From the NCBI GenBank assembly GCA_028281865.1, contig JANQJB010000044.1, forward strand, positions 62,001 through 126,000: 64,000 bases of DNA, written 5' to 3'. This DNA comes from Marinagarivorans sp. (GTDB lineage: Bacteria > Pseudomonadota > Gammaproteobacteria > Pseudomonadales > Cellvibrionaceae). A model generated the notes under the pieces. It was not told the origin of the DNA. It made no database searches and saw only the letters and a program-made list of their open reading frames with translations. The position numbers were made by a program, and so were the translations under genes. Of the stretch, positions 25,873 to 33,906 are shown one piece after another. The first letter of the stretch is position 1. Each line of letters begins with the position of its first letter.

Positions 25873-26742
25873 ATGAATATCAGTAGTTTACCTCCCAACA
25901 ACGCTAATGCGGTTACGCCACTTAATCCGGTCGATAACCGTCCCGCCGGCTTGGAAAGTGCTGACAGTCGTAATTCGACCTTAAAACCGGTTGTGCAATC
26001 GGCTGAAGTCGCACGAATAGAATCCAAGATCAAACGTCTAAAGCATGCTGCTGATGCAAAGGAAGAGGCTGCGACCGGGCTTTCTGCTCCGTCGAAAGAA
26101 AAGCCTGCTCAGGACACTAATAAAGCTGGCAACGAAGAGCAAATTCGTGAAAACGAGGAAAGAGCGAGAATCAAGGAAGAAGCGGAGCAACGTCAAATGG
26201 ATATCGATCGCAAACGCATTAATGAATTGGCAGCTCGCGACCGGGAAGTTCGTGCTCACGAGCAGGCACATGCTGCCGTTGGTGGGCAATATGCAGGTGC
26301 GCCGAAATATCAATTTGAGCGTGGGCCTGACGGTGTAAGCTATGCTGTGGCGGGTGAAGTTTCGATTGATGTGGGTCGTGCCGGCACACATCAAGCGACA
26401 ATTGATAAGGCACAAACTGTGCGCCGCGCGGCTCTAGCGCCGGCGGAGCCATCTCCTCAAGATAGGCGCGTTGCTGCTCAAGCGACTCAGCTTGAGGCTG
26501 AAGCGCGTCGCGATATGCGTATTGAGCAAATGGAACAGCGCAAAGCTGAGCTGGAAGAGCGAGATCGGCTCGAGGCTGAAAATATTGATAAAGAAGCTAG
26601 CGACAAGGCAGACGCCAGTGATAAAAACAAGGATGCAAGTGAAAATGGGCTGGGTGAAACTATTGCTCCCAACACTGGCTTTCTTAATAGCCAATCAGAT
26701 GATAGCGCTCGTCCAGGTTTGATTTTCGATACGATTGCCTAG
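25873..26742 (+). CDS. SprA-related putative metalloprotease (CJM1_0395-type)
   Basis: Protein of 289 residues. A charged, mostly helical N-terminal half (Glu/Lys/Arg-rich, about 40-125) precedes the conserved core at about 125-175: DREVRAHEQAHAAVGGQYAG, then APKYQFERGPDG and YAVAGEVSID. HEQAH fits the zinc-protease HExxH pattern of the SprA-related family, whose substrate is unknown. The C-terminal third is low-complexity Ala/Glu/Asp. It has no signal peptide. It stands alone; the rod-like pair 210 bases upstream points the same way. Confidence 0.85.
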   Translation: MNISSLPPNNANAVTPLNPVDNRPAGLESADSRNSTLKPVVQSAEVARIESKIKRLKHAADAKEEAATGLSAPSKEKPAQDTNKAGNEEQIRENEERARIKEEAEQRQMDIDRKRINELAARDREVRAHEQAHAAVGGQYAGAPKYQFERGPDGVSYAVAGEVSIDVGRAGTHQATIDKAQTVRRAALAPAEPSPQDRRVAAQATQLEAEARRDMRIEQMEQRKAELEERDRLEAENIDKEASDKADASDKNKDASENGLGETIAPNTGFLNSQSDDSARPGLIFDTIA

Positions 26743-26805
26743 GGCCTTTCAACACTAGCCTGCAGGAGGCATTCTATGAGTGCCAAGGCCCCTAGAGTCA
26801 TTTAA
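26739..26805 (+). other. Hairpin with embedded mini-ORF after the SprA-like gene
   Basis: CTAGGGCCTT (26739-26748) pairs with AAGGCCCCTAG (26785-26795), one base bulged. Inside lies a strong SD (AGGAGG, 26764-26769) seven bases before an ATG (26776) opening a nine-residue frame (MSAKAPRVI) that ends at 26805. The hairpin could be a weak terminator (only ATTTAA follows), a leader peptide or chance. Confidence 0.3.
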
Positions 26806-27024
26806 ATCGTAAAAGGCGCTAACCAACCCAAAACTCTTTCATATTTGTGCGCGTATTCAATAACTAAGGCGGCGGGTTCGCGCTGAGTAACGTGCTGTTC
26901 TAAATTTCCTAGTATAATTTGCAAAAGATTGATTGTGTTCTGGCTCAAGAAAATTTTGCGTATGTGCGAAAATTGGTGAGTACGGCCTTATTTTTTAAGA
27001 AAAGCTGATTGTTCTGGATTCATT

Positions 27025-28800
27025 ATGAGTAACTATCGTGCCCCTGTAGACGACATTAAATTTATTTTGCAAAACGTGTTAAATATTGAGGCGTTGTGGC
27101 AGTCCTTGCCAGCGCTGAGCGAAGTTGACTTTGATACAGCTGACGCGATCCTTCAGGAGGCGGCGAAAATATCACAAAATGTGATAGCTCCGTTAAACCG
27201 TGAAGCAGATGAAGAGGGGTGTCGTTGGAGTGAACACGGCGTTGAAACTCCGGTGGGTTTTAAGGAAGCCTATCAAACTTTATGTGAAGGTGGTTGGTGT
27301 GGGCTTGGTGGTAACCCTGAATACGATGGTATGGGCATGCCAAAATCCCTCGTAGCGGCAGTTGAAGAATTGATACAAGGCTCATGTATGTCTTTCGGTT
27401 TGGCACCCATGCTAACGGCCGGCGCGTGCTTGGCTATCGATGCGCACGCCGAAACATCGTTAAAACAACGCTATTTACCAAAAATGTATTCGGGCGAGTG
27501 GTCGGGCGCGATGGACTTAACTGAGCCGCATTGTGGAACGGATTTAGGTTTAATACGCACAAAAGCAGTGCCCAACGAAGATGGTAGCTATTCGCTAAGT
27601 GGCACGAAAATTTTTATTACCTGGGGTGAGCACGATATGACGGAAAATATCATTCACTTAGTGCTTGCAAAGTTGCCTGGAGCACCTGCTGGTACTAAGG
27701 GAATTTCATTATTTTTAGTCCCGAAGTTTCATGTTACTGATGATGGGACTCTGGGTGAGCGGAACGCTGTTTTTTGCGGTTCACTGGAAAAGAAAATGGG
27801 AATAAAAGCGTCCGCGACCTGTGTGATGAATTACGACGGTGCTAAAGGGTGGCTCGTGGGTGAGGCAAACAAAGGTTTAGCCTGTATGTTCACGATGATG
27901 AATTACGAGCGCTTGACGGTGGGTGTGCAAGCACAGGGTGTAGCAGAAAACGCTTATCAAGCTGCAGTAGCGTACGCACGTGATCGCTTGCAAAGCCGAA
28001 GTGTTACAGGTGTGAAAAACCCGGATAAGGAAGCTGACCCGATTATCGTTCATGCAGATGTGCGGCGCATGTTAATGTCGATGCGCGTGCTAAATGAAGG
28101 TGGACGAGCATTTTATTTGTATGTAGCACAATGGTTGGATATTCAAAAATACACTGAAGACGAAGCGCAAGGTAAAAAAGCCTCGGCAATGGTAGCGTTA
28201 CTAACGCCTATTGCTAAAGCATTTATGACAGATGTCAGCCTTGACGCTGCGATATTGGGACAGCAAGTTTTTGGTGGGCATGGATATATTCGTGAGTGGG
28301 GGCAGGAACAGCATGTGAGGGATATTCGCATTACGCAGATCTATGAAGGCACCAACGGTATTCAAGCGATGGATTTAGTCGGCAGGAAAACCGTGCAAGC
28401 AAACGGAGAACTATTGCATTACTTGATAGAGGAAATTAGTCATTTTATCGATAGTATCCCAGCTGATAGCGGCCTTACTCTCAACGGGTCTGCTCTGAAA
28501 AATTCGATAGCCGAGTTGCAAGCGATTACGCAAAAAATTATTAGCGAAAGCAAGAGTCAGCCGGATATTCTCGGTGCTGTTGCCGTCGATTACTTACATT
28601 TTATCGGCTACGTCATATACGGCTATCTTTGGTTGCGGATGGCACATGTCGCGGAAACAGACGATAGTGGAAAATTTCAGCACAAAATCGCGTTAGCGAA
28701 TTACTTTTTTCAAAAGCACTTACCACAAACTTTGAGCTTACAAAGAAAGATAGAAGCTGGAGTGAGCGAGTTGCTAACGTTATCAGCGGATCAGTTTTAG
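27025..28800 (+). CDS. Acyl-CoA dehydrogenase (long form with C-terminal domain)
   Basis: FAD-dependent acyl-CoA dehydrogenase of 591 residues, the long form typical of gammaproteobacteria and of the DmdC/FadE-like group. The N-terminal helical domain, the MDLTEPHCGTDLG flavin-binding motif (about 170), GTKIFITWGEHDM, the NYERLTVGVQAQG region and the C-terminal QVFGGHGYIREWGQEQ/YEGTNGIQAMDLVGRK signature are all intact. It catalyses the alpha,beta-dehydrogenation of acyl-CoA in fatty-acid oxidation. The exact chain length cannot be told from sequence; 3-methylmercaptopropionyl-CoA is another possibility for this subfamily. It stands alone, convergent with the SMI1 gene. Confidence 0.93.
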   Translation: MSNYRAPVDDIKFILQNVLNIEALWQSLPALSEVDFDTADAILQEAAKISQNVIAPLNREADEEGCRWSEHGVETPVGFKEAYQTLCEGGWCGLGGNPEYDGMGMPKSLVAAVEELIQGSCMSFGLAPMLTAGACLAIDAHAETSLKQRYLPKMYSGEWSGAMDLTEPHCGTDLGLIRTKAVPNEDGSYSLSGTKIFITWGEHDMTENIIHLVLAKLPGAPAGTKGISLFLVPKFHVTDDGTLGERNAVFCGSLEKKMGIKASATCVMNYDGAKGWLVGEANKGLACMFTMMNYERLTVGVQAQGVAENAYQAAVAYARDRLQSRSVTGVKNPDKEADPIIVHADVRRMLMSMRVLNEGGRAFYLYVAQWLDIQKYTEDEAQGKKASAMVALLTPIAKAFMTDVSLDAAILGQQVFGGHGYIREWGQEQHVRDIRITQIYEGTNGIQAMDLVGRKTVQANGELLHYLIEEISHFIDSIPADSGLTLNGSALKNSIAELQAITQKIISESKSQPDILGAVAVDYLHFIGYVIYGYLWLRMAHVAETDDSGKFQHKIALANYFFQKHLPQTLSLQRKIEAGVSELLTLSADQF

Positions 28801-28812
28801 CAGGTTTCCTGT

Positions 28813-29361
28813 TTAAACGGCCTCTTCAACTTCAAACTCGAAACCAAGCTCCAGCTCTTTTTCAAAAACATCACCCTCTTCGCTGATGTTTATTTTCTGC
28901 AAGTGATCAGAGTCTTGGTGGGCATTAAGAATGAGTTGTTCGAGGTAAGCGGAAAACTTTTCGGCACATTTTTCACAAAAAGCACCTGTCCTATTATTTA
29001 ATTCAATACGATATACACTCGGGTCGTCGCTTTCTCCACAAAGGATATAATCAAAATAAGTTCCCATTTGCGTAATGAGTAGCGCGTTTTCAGCAAGTTC
29101 AATCGCTGATTCTTCCATTGTATTTATTGTTTCGAAAGCTTCTTTGATTTCATCTAAATCGTCAAAATAGATAGCCATCCATGTGGAAAGCATGCCGGCG
29201 GAGCGCCCAAATTGGGTGAGATAACTTTTATAGGCGGCGGGGAGGCTGAGCTTGGTTTTTTTCTCAAACTTCTTGATTTCTTTTTCACTGACTCCGACAA
29301 GGTCGGAAGGGCTGGCGATATTATTTTGGTCCATTAATCGAATTAAATAATCGATATTCAT
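28813..29361 (-). CDS. SMI1/KNR4 (SUKH) family protein
   Basis: Protein of 182 residues, acidic. The SUKH fold signature is VSEKEIKKFEKKTKLSLPAA then YKSYLTQFGR (about residues 24-55), with later strand-rich segments and a Cys pair CEKC. SUKH proteins are often immunity proteins of polymorphic toxins, but single copies of unknown role are common. No toxin, effector or secretion gene adjoins it. The start has GGAGAG five bases upstream. The C-terminus is markedly acidic (Glu-rich). Confidence 0.85.
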   Translation of the reverse strand: MNIDYLIRLMDQNNIASPSDLVGVSEKEIKKFEKKTKLSLPAAYKSYLTQFGRSAGMLSTWMAIYFDDLDEIKEAFETINTMEESAIELAENALLITQMGTYFDYILCGESDDPSVYRIELNNRTGAFCEKCAEKFSAYLEQLILNAHQDSDHLQKINISEEGDVFEKELELGFEFEVEEAV

Positions 29362-29512
29362 CTACTCTCCGGCCGATTAATTTGAGAACGATAATGAAAA
29401 TAGCCTATACCGTATATAGGCGATACTATCACGAAAATGCAAGTGAATAATAAAAAAGAATCTAAGAGGTGTCCTAAAGAACTTAGGCACTAAAGAATGT
29501 TTGGGAGTGTGT

Positions 29513-29539
29513 GAGTGCAGCCGAGGACCGTCTGCACTC
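29513..29539. other. Hairpin downstream of the cold-shock gene
   Basis: GAGTGCAG (29513-29520) and CTGCACTC (29532-29539) form a perfect 8-bp stem with an 11-base loop, starting seven bases past the csp stop. Neither strand shows a T-run, so it would be an RNA-stabilising hairpin or a Rho-dependent end rather than a classical terminator. Confidence 0.45.
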
Positions 29540-29546
29540 GACTAGA

Positions 29547-29759
29547 TTATTCTGTAACCGGTACGATATTTTCTGCTTGCGGGCCTTTTTTGCCGTCTTT
29601 TACAGTAAATTCTACCTTCTGCCCCTCGGCAAGCGTCTTAAATCCGTCTCCTTGAATCGCACTGTAGTGCGCAAAAACGTCAGGGCCTGAATCCTGAGAG
29701 ATAAAACCGTAACCTTTGCTTTCGTTGAACCATTTTACGGTTCCTTTAAACGTTGTCAT
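29547..29759 (-). CDS. Cold-shock protein (CspA family)
   Basis: Protein of 70 residues, a single OB-fold cold-shock domain with both RNA-binding motifs: [16 protein letters not shown] (RNP1 region) and DVFAHYSAI (RNP2). It binds single-stranded nucleic acid and melts mRNA structure. It lies alone behind about 360 bases of non-coding DNA. AGG eight bases before the ATG is the SD. Confidence 0.97.
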   Translation of the reverse strand: MTTFKGTVKWFNESKGYGFISQDSGPDVFAHYSAIQGDGFKTLAEGQKVEFTVKDGKKGPQAENIVPVTE

Positions 29760-30118
29760 AACTGTAACCTGTAATGCATTTTGAAGCTGCTCTTAGTGTG
29801 CAAGTCCTCTTAAAACCATCTTTCAATAAGAGCGGTGTGAAACTTAAAAAACGAATAGCAAGTGCCATTAGCACTTAGCATCGTGGTATTAATATCATGA
29901 AATGCTGATATGAATTATGACAAAACAATGAAGCTTAACGACGGATCAAAGCCTGTAACCAGATAAACCATAAAAGCAGCCCAAAAAGTGAGCTTCAACA
30001 ACGATTGGGATGTTACTTTGAGTAGCACCTTTCGCTGTCATGCCGGCACTCGTTTTTCAGATTAAAGCATTGGTGGAAAGTGTCAACTAGTTTTTGTTCA
30101 GCTCAGCACTGGGCTTTA
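29760..30118. other. Non-coding region between abgT-type and csp genes
   Basis: About 360 bases. Both flanking genes are leftward. The region contains a terminator-like hairpin at 29846-29879 (minus strand) and, between that hairpin and the csp start, about 85 bases that could be the csp 5' leader. I see no other gene. Confidence 0.4.
29846..29879 (-). terminator. Rho-independent terminator, minus strand
   Basis: Read on the minus strand: GCTAAGTGC, loop TAATG, GCACTTGC (one T bulged), then TATTCG and TTTTTT (29851-29846). It ends transcription from the AbgT-type gene, 240 bases upstream, or attenuates the csp transcript if the csp promoter lies before it. Confidence 0.55.
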
Positions 30119-31624
30119 TCAGTTGATAAATATTGCCGCTCCAGGTCCTAATGGCAGGTCAAATAGAACCCATACAAGTAACATTAAAGTCCAGATCAAC
30201 AAAAAAATAAGGGAATAAGGAAGCATCAATGCCATGATTGTGCCGACGCCTGTCTCTTTTACATACTTTTGTGAAAAAGCAATTACCACCCCAAAATAGG
30301 GCATAAGCGGTGTGACAATATTGGTCACACTGTCGCCAATACGATAAGCAATTTGAGTTGCTTCCGGTGTGATGCCCAGCAGCAAAAACATCGGTACAAA
30401 AATCGGCGCTAACAGTGCCCATTTGGCGGTTGCACTTCCAATGAATAAATTAATAAACGCTGTAGTAATCACGAATAATATCAGCAGTATTGCAGGGTGA
30501 GGGTTTAAGGCTTCTAAAAATGTCGCGCCGTTGATTGCAAGGATACTTCCCATCTCGCTCCAAGCGAAATAATTGATAAATTGTGCAGCAAAAAACATCA
30601 GGACTAAGTAAGTGGACATTGTGGTCATCGTGTTTTCCATTGCTTCCACGATTTTATTTTTATGTTCAAATGTTCCAGAAACCTTTCCAAAAATAATTCC
30701 TGCTATGGCCGCATAGAGCGCAATAAGTGTAACTATGCCGCTCATAAAAGGAGACTTCAATATTGAACCCGTTTCAGGGTGGCGCAAGATGCCGTTGTTT
30801 GGGATAAGACCCAGCATGAGCAGCGTTATGAAAACCATTGTGAAAACGCCTACCCAGCGCAGCGCGATTCTTTCACGGTTTGTGATTTGAGATACTTGTT
30901 CTTCCATATTGAGATCGAAAGTACCTAGGCGAGGAATGACTAATTTTTCCGTGACCCACATACCGGCAGTTGCGATTACGATTACCGAGGAAAGCATAAA
31001 CCAGTAATTGCCGGCGGGGCTGACATGGTAACCAGCGGAAATAATTTGAGCTGCCTCAGTTGAAAGTCCCGCAAACAATTCGTCGAGCGGGCCGATGAGG
31101 AGGTTGGCACTGAAACCACCAGAAACACCTGCAAAAGCTGCGGCAATTCCAGCCAGCGGATGGCGCCCTGCATTAAGAAAAATAATCGCAGCCAGCGGAA
31201 TTAATACAACGTAGCCTGTATCTGCTGCCAAGCTCGATAAGATTCCGACGAACACGATGGTAAAACTAAGCGCCCAATTCGGGGTTTTTGTCACAAGAAG
31301 GTGCAATACCGTGCGCAGTAGTCCGGATTGCTCGGCAACTCCAATGCCAATTACTGCGACGAGCACCGTGCCAAGGGGCGCGAAGTGAGTAAAATTGGTA
31401 ACCGTGTTGGCCAGGATTTTGTGTAAACCTTCTTGACTCAATAGATTTTTAATTGTCAGTGTTTCACCACTTATTGGATGAATAGCGCTGACCTCTGCAA
31501 AGGATAATAAGCCGGATAGCAGTAAAACAATGCCGCATAGATAAATAAAAAGAAAGGTAGGGTGGGGCAAACGGTTGCCGTTGCGCTCGACAAATTCTAA
31601 GAAACGAATGCTTAAGGAGGACAT
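30119..31624 (-). CDS. AbgT-family transporter (p-aminobenzoyl-glutamate type)
   Basis: Integral membrane protein of 501 residues with about 11-12 hydrophobic helices. The family starts with a conserved LEFVERNGNRLPHPTFLF segment, present at residues 8-25. SSLAADTGYVVLIPLAA, GVSGGFSANLLIGPLDEL and YRIGDSVTNIVTPLMPYFG match the re-entrant loops of YdaH and MtrF. Members export or import folate catabolites or sulfonamides using the proton gradient. The substrate here cannot be told. It stands alone; the downstream terminator is at 29846-29879. Confidence 0.93.
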   Translation of the reverse strand: MSSLSIRFLEFVERNGNRLPHPTFLFIYLCGIVLLLSGLLSFAEVSAIHPISGETLTIKNLLSQEGLHKILANTVTNFTHFAPLGTVLVAVIGIGVAEQSGLLRTVLHLLVTKTPNWALSFTIVFVGILSSLAADTGYVVLIPLAAIIFLNAGRHPLAGIAAAFAGVSGGFSANLLIGPLDELFAGLSTEAAQIISAGYHVSPAGNYWFMLSSVIVIATAGMWVTEKLVIPRLGTFDLNMEEQVSQITNRERIALRWVGVFTMVFITLLMLGLIPNNGILRHPETGSILKSPFMSGIVTLIALYAAIAGIIFGKVSGTFEHKNKIVEAMENTMTTMSTYLVLMFFAAQFINYFAWSEMGSILAINGATFLEALNPHPAILLILFVITTAFINLFIGSATAKWALLAPIFVPMFLLLGITPEATQIAYRIGDSVTNIVTPLMPYFGVVIAFSQKYVKETGVGTIMALMLPYSLIFLLIWTLMLLVWVLFDLPLGPGAAIFIN

Positions 31625-31747
31625 ATAGTAGTCGTTATTTTTTGCTGAAAAGCAAAATTCTCCACCTTAAGACAAGTAAAATCAAATACCCAGAGAGATT
31701 ACTGCGTAACGTCACCGGTGATACGAGAGGATGCGCATCTAAAAACT

Positions 31748-32446
31748 TCAGTTGGATGTTTGTTTAATTGATTCGAGATACAACACAAGCGAGGCAAGGT
31801 CGGCTTTATTAAGTTGGTCGCCCCAAGGCGGCATTTGCGGAGAGCGACCCATTTTCTCTCCTCCAAGCTCAATGATTTTTTCGATATAAATTGAGGGAGA
31901 AGTGCTAGCACGTAAATTTGCTGGAGGTGGGTTTTTGATGATGCGGGCCATTCTCCCGTCGCCTTCAGCAGTTTCCCCGTGACAAAGTGTACACATTGCT
32001 CGATACAGTCGCTTGCCTCTGCGAATGCTAGGCGTTGCTGGGGGTGAGAGGTCATTGACTAATTGTGTGGCTTTTTTTGCATCGCTTTGGATCAGAAGTA
32101 GAAATGCGATTAAATCGTCAATTTCTTCGGCACTCAGCTCCTCACCCATTGGTGGCATATATTCCGACATATCGCCGTTCGAACCGCCCTTTACAATCGC
32201 TACTCGGAGCTCTTCTTCGGTTATCTTATTGCCTTTGACTGTTATTTTCAGGCGGGTTTCAGGGTATTGTTTTAGGATCAAAGGCAGAGCGCCGTCTCCC
32301 AGTCCCGTATTACCGTGGCAAAGCGCGCACTGTTCATAAAAAACTGCTGCGCCCCGGGTCGGCTGCTTTCCTTTTTGACCTTCAGCATGACTTACTAACG
32401 ATAAAAGACAAAGTGCGACACTAATTGTTAGGGCGTTAATGTTCAT
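31748..32446 (-). CDS. Di-heme c-type cytochrome
   Basis: Protein of 232 residues with a signal peptide (1-21, ending SHAEG) and two cytochrome c domains. Heme motifs are CALCH (40-44) and CTLCH (152-156), each followed by the typical GNTGLGDG or GETAEGDG. Axial-Met regions read YMPPMGEELS and SPQMPPWGDQL. The two-domain layout is that of cytochrome c4-like or c553-like electron carriers. It is the last gene of a minus-strand operon with a cupredoxin, a di-heme peroxidase and a chemoreceptor. Confidence 0.93.
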   Translation of the reverse strand: MNINALTISVALCLLSLVSHAEGQKGKQPTRGAAVFYEQCALCHGNTGLGDGALPLILKQYPETRLKITVKGNKITEEELRVAIVKGGSNGDMSEYMPPMGEELSAEEIDDLIAFLLLIQSDAKKATQLVNDLSPPATPSIRRGKRLYRAMCTLCHGETAEGDGRMARIIKNPPPANLRASTSPSIYIEKIIELGGEKMGRSPQMPPWGDQLNKADLASLVLYLESIKQTSN

Positions 32447-32470
32447 AGTCGATTGGGGCTTTTATAGAGG

Positions 32471-32809
32471 CTATTTAACTTCGATGCTCATAAACATGTT
32501 CGGGTGAATCGCGCACTCGATTTCTACAACGCCTTTTTGATCGAATTCGATTTCGCGATATTCCCCTTTTGGATAAGAGCCCAGGTCAAATAATTTCGCA
32601 TCCGATAAACTAAATACGTTGTGAAAAAATTCATCGTCGTTGTAAAAGCGCACAACATCGCCCTGTTTGATCGTGATATCCGGTGTGCCTTTATTTTTAA
32701 TTGTATTTCCCTTCACTACGAACTGCTTGTCTTTCTGGTAAACGTCAATTGTTTCTGCAAAGGCGAACGCGCCCGCAAACAAAAAAAACAGTGATAATAG
32801 TTGTTTCAT
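32471..32809 (-). CDS. Cupredoxin (plastocyanin-like blue copper protein)
   Basis: Protein of 112 residues with a signal peptide (1-18) and one cupredoxin fold. The type 1 copper ligands are all visible: His63 (FFHNVF), Cys99 (IECAIH), His102 and Met105 (HPNMFM). Such proteins shuttle electrons in the periplasm. GGAG precedes the ATG by eight bases. It sits between the di-heme peroxidase and the di-heme cytochrome, and probably feeds electrons to one of them (inference). Confidence 0.93.
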   Translation of the reverse strand: MKQLLSLFFLFAGAFAFAETIDVYQKDKQFVVKGNTIKNKGTPDITIKQGDVVRFYNDDEFFHNVFSLSDAKLFDLGSYPKGEYREIEFDQKGVVEIECAIHPNMFMSIEVK

Positions 32810-32871
32810 AGGTTTATCTCCGAGAGAGAATTTGATCGAGCGCTGGTTTTAAAGTTGACGTAAGCAGCACC

Positions 32872-33906
32872 TTACAGCGGTAAAATAGGCAAGGTGACGG
32901 GTGTTGCCGGGCTGCTTAGGGCTTCCATAAATGCAACGAGGGCTTCTTTTTCTTTTTTCGATAATGTAAGTGATTTCATATTGGGTGATAGATTCGATTT
33001 TACTTCTCCGCCTGTGACATAGTGATCCACTACGGCTGCCAGAGTTTCTGCGGAGCCATCATGGAAATACGGTGCACTGGATTTAATGTCGCGCAGGGTT
33101 GGTGTTTTAAATGCACCTTTAAGAATTCGCACGGGTCTGTGAGCGTAGCGACCGAGATCGGGGTTGCTGTTTGCAAACGATTTTAGCCCGATATTGTGAA
33201 AACCGTCGTCGGTAAAGTTAGGTGCTTGGTGGCAGACAACACAATTTCCCTTGTTGGGGTCTACGAATACTTTAAAACCGTTTATTTCTTTTTTACTTAA
33301 CGCTTTTTTATCGCCTTTTACCCAGCGATCAAACGGTGAATTATTACTGATAATAGTGCGCTCGTAACTTGCAATTGCTTTGGCTAGCGACTCTTTACCT
33401 ATTGGTAAGTTTGGATATGCCGTTTTAAACGCTTTAATATAGCCTTCGTTGCTTTTCAAAAAACTTATTAATTGATCGAAGTCTGCATGCATTTCGACTT
33501 TAGCTTCCAGCGGCCCCAAGGCTTGGTCCTCAAGGCTCCGTTTGCGGCCATCCCACATCAGAATTCCGGCGTAGGCGGTATTGATAACAGTTGGGCTGGC
33601 GCGTCCTAGAACTTGGCTTTTAAAACCCTTTCCGGTGGGAAGCCCGTCGGACCAGCCAAACATTGGGTTGTGACAGGTAGCGCAAGACATATTGCCATCG
33701 CCGCTCAGACGCGGATCAAAAAACAACATCTTGCCTAAGTCGATGCGAGCTTGATTAGGTTTGTTATCCTCAGGGTAAGGCACAGGTGGCAGTATCCATT
33801 TCTGTAAAGAAGCGTGACCAGATTTAAATACGTATTGGCTCGCAAGCACGGTATTGGAAAATATAATCAGTGGCAAGAGGAAGAGAATTTTAGTGGAAGT
33901 TTTCAT
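32872..33906 (-). CDS. Di-heme cytochrome c peroxidase (MauG/CcpA family)
   Basis: Protein of 344 residues with a signal peptide (1-22). Two heme motifs, CATCH (75-79) and CVVCH (222-226), lie in the order and spacing of bacterial di-heme peroxidases. KMLFFDPRLSGDGNMSCATC and the C-terminal TPTLRDIKSSAPYFHDGSAET motif are characteristic. It reduces periplasmic H2O2 or modifies a partner protein, as MauG does. It starts directly at the stop codon of the chemoreceptor gene (TAA then ATG), which is unusual for a peroxidase and suggests coupled translation. Confidence 0.94.
   Translation of the reverse strand: MKTSTKILFLLPLIIFSNTVLASQYVFKSGHASLQKWILPPVPYPEDNKPNQARIDLGKMLFFDPRLSGDGNMSCATCHNPMFGWSDGLPTGKGFKSQVLGRASPTVINTAYAGILMWDGRKRSLEDQALGPLEAKVEMHADFDQLISFLKSNEGYIKAFKTAYPNLPIGKESLAKAIASYERTIISNNSPFDRWVKGDKKALSKKEINGFKVFVDPNKGNCVVCHQAPNFTDDGFHNIGLKSFANSNPDLGRYAHRPVRILKGAFKTPTLRDIKSSAPYFHDGSAETLAAVVDHYVTGGEVKSNLSPNMKSLTLSKKEKEALVAFMEALSSPATPVTLPILPL

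Noticed and set aside
31699..32055. 118-codon frame inside the di-heme cytochrome gene
   Set aside because: It lies in another frame of a well-supported heme protein.
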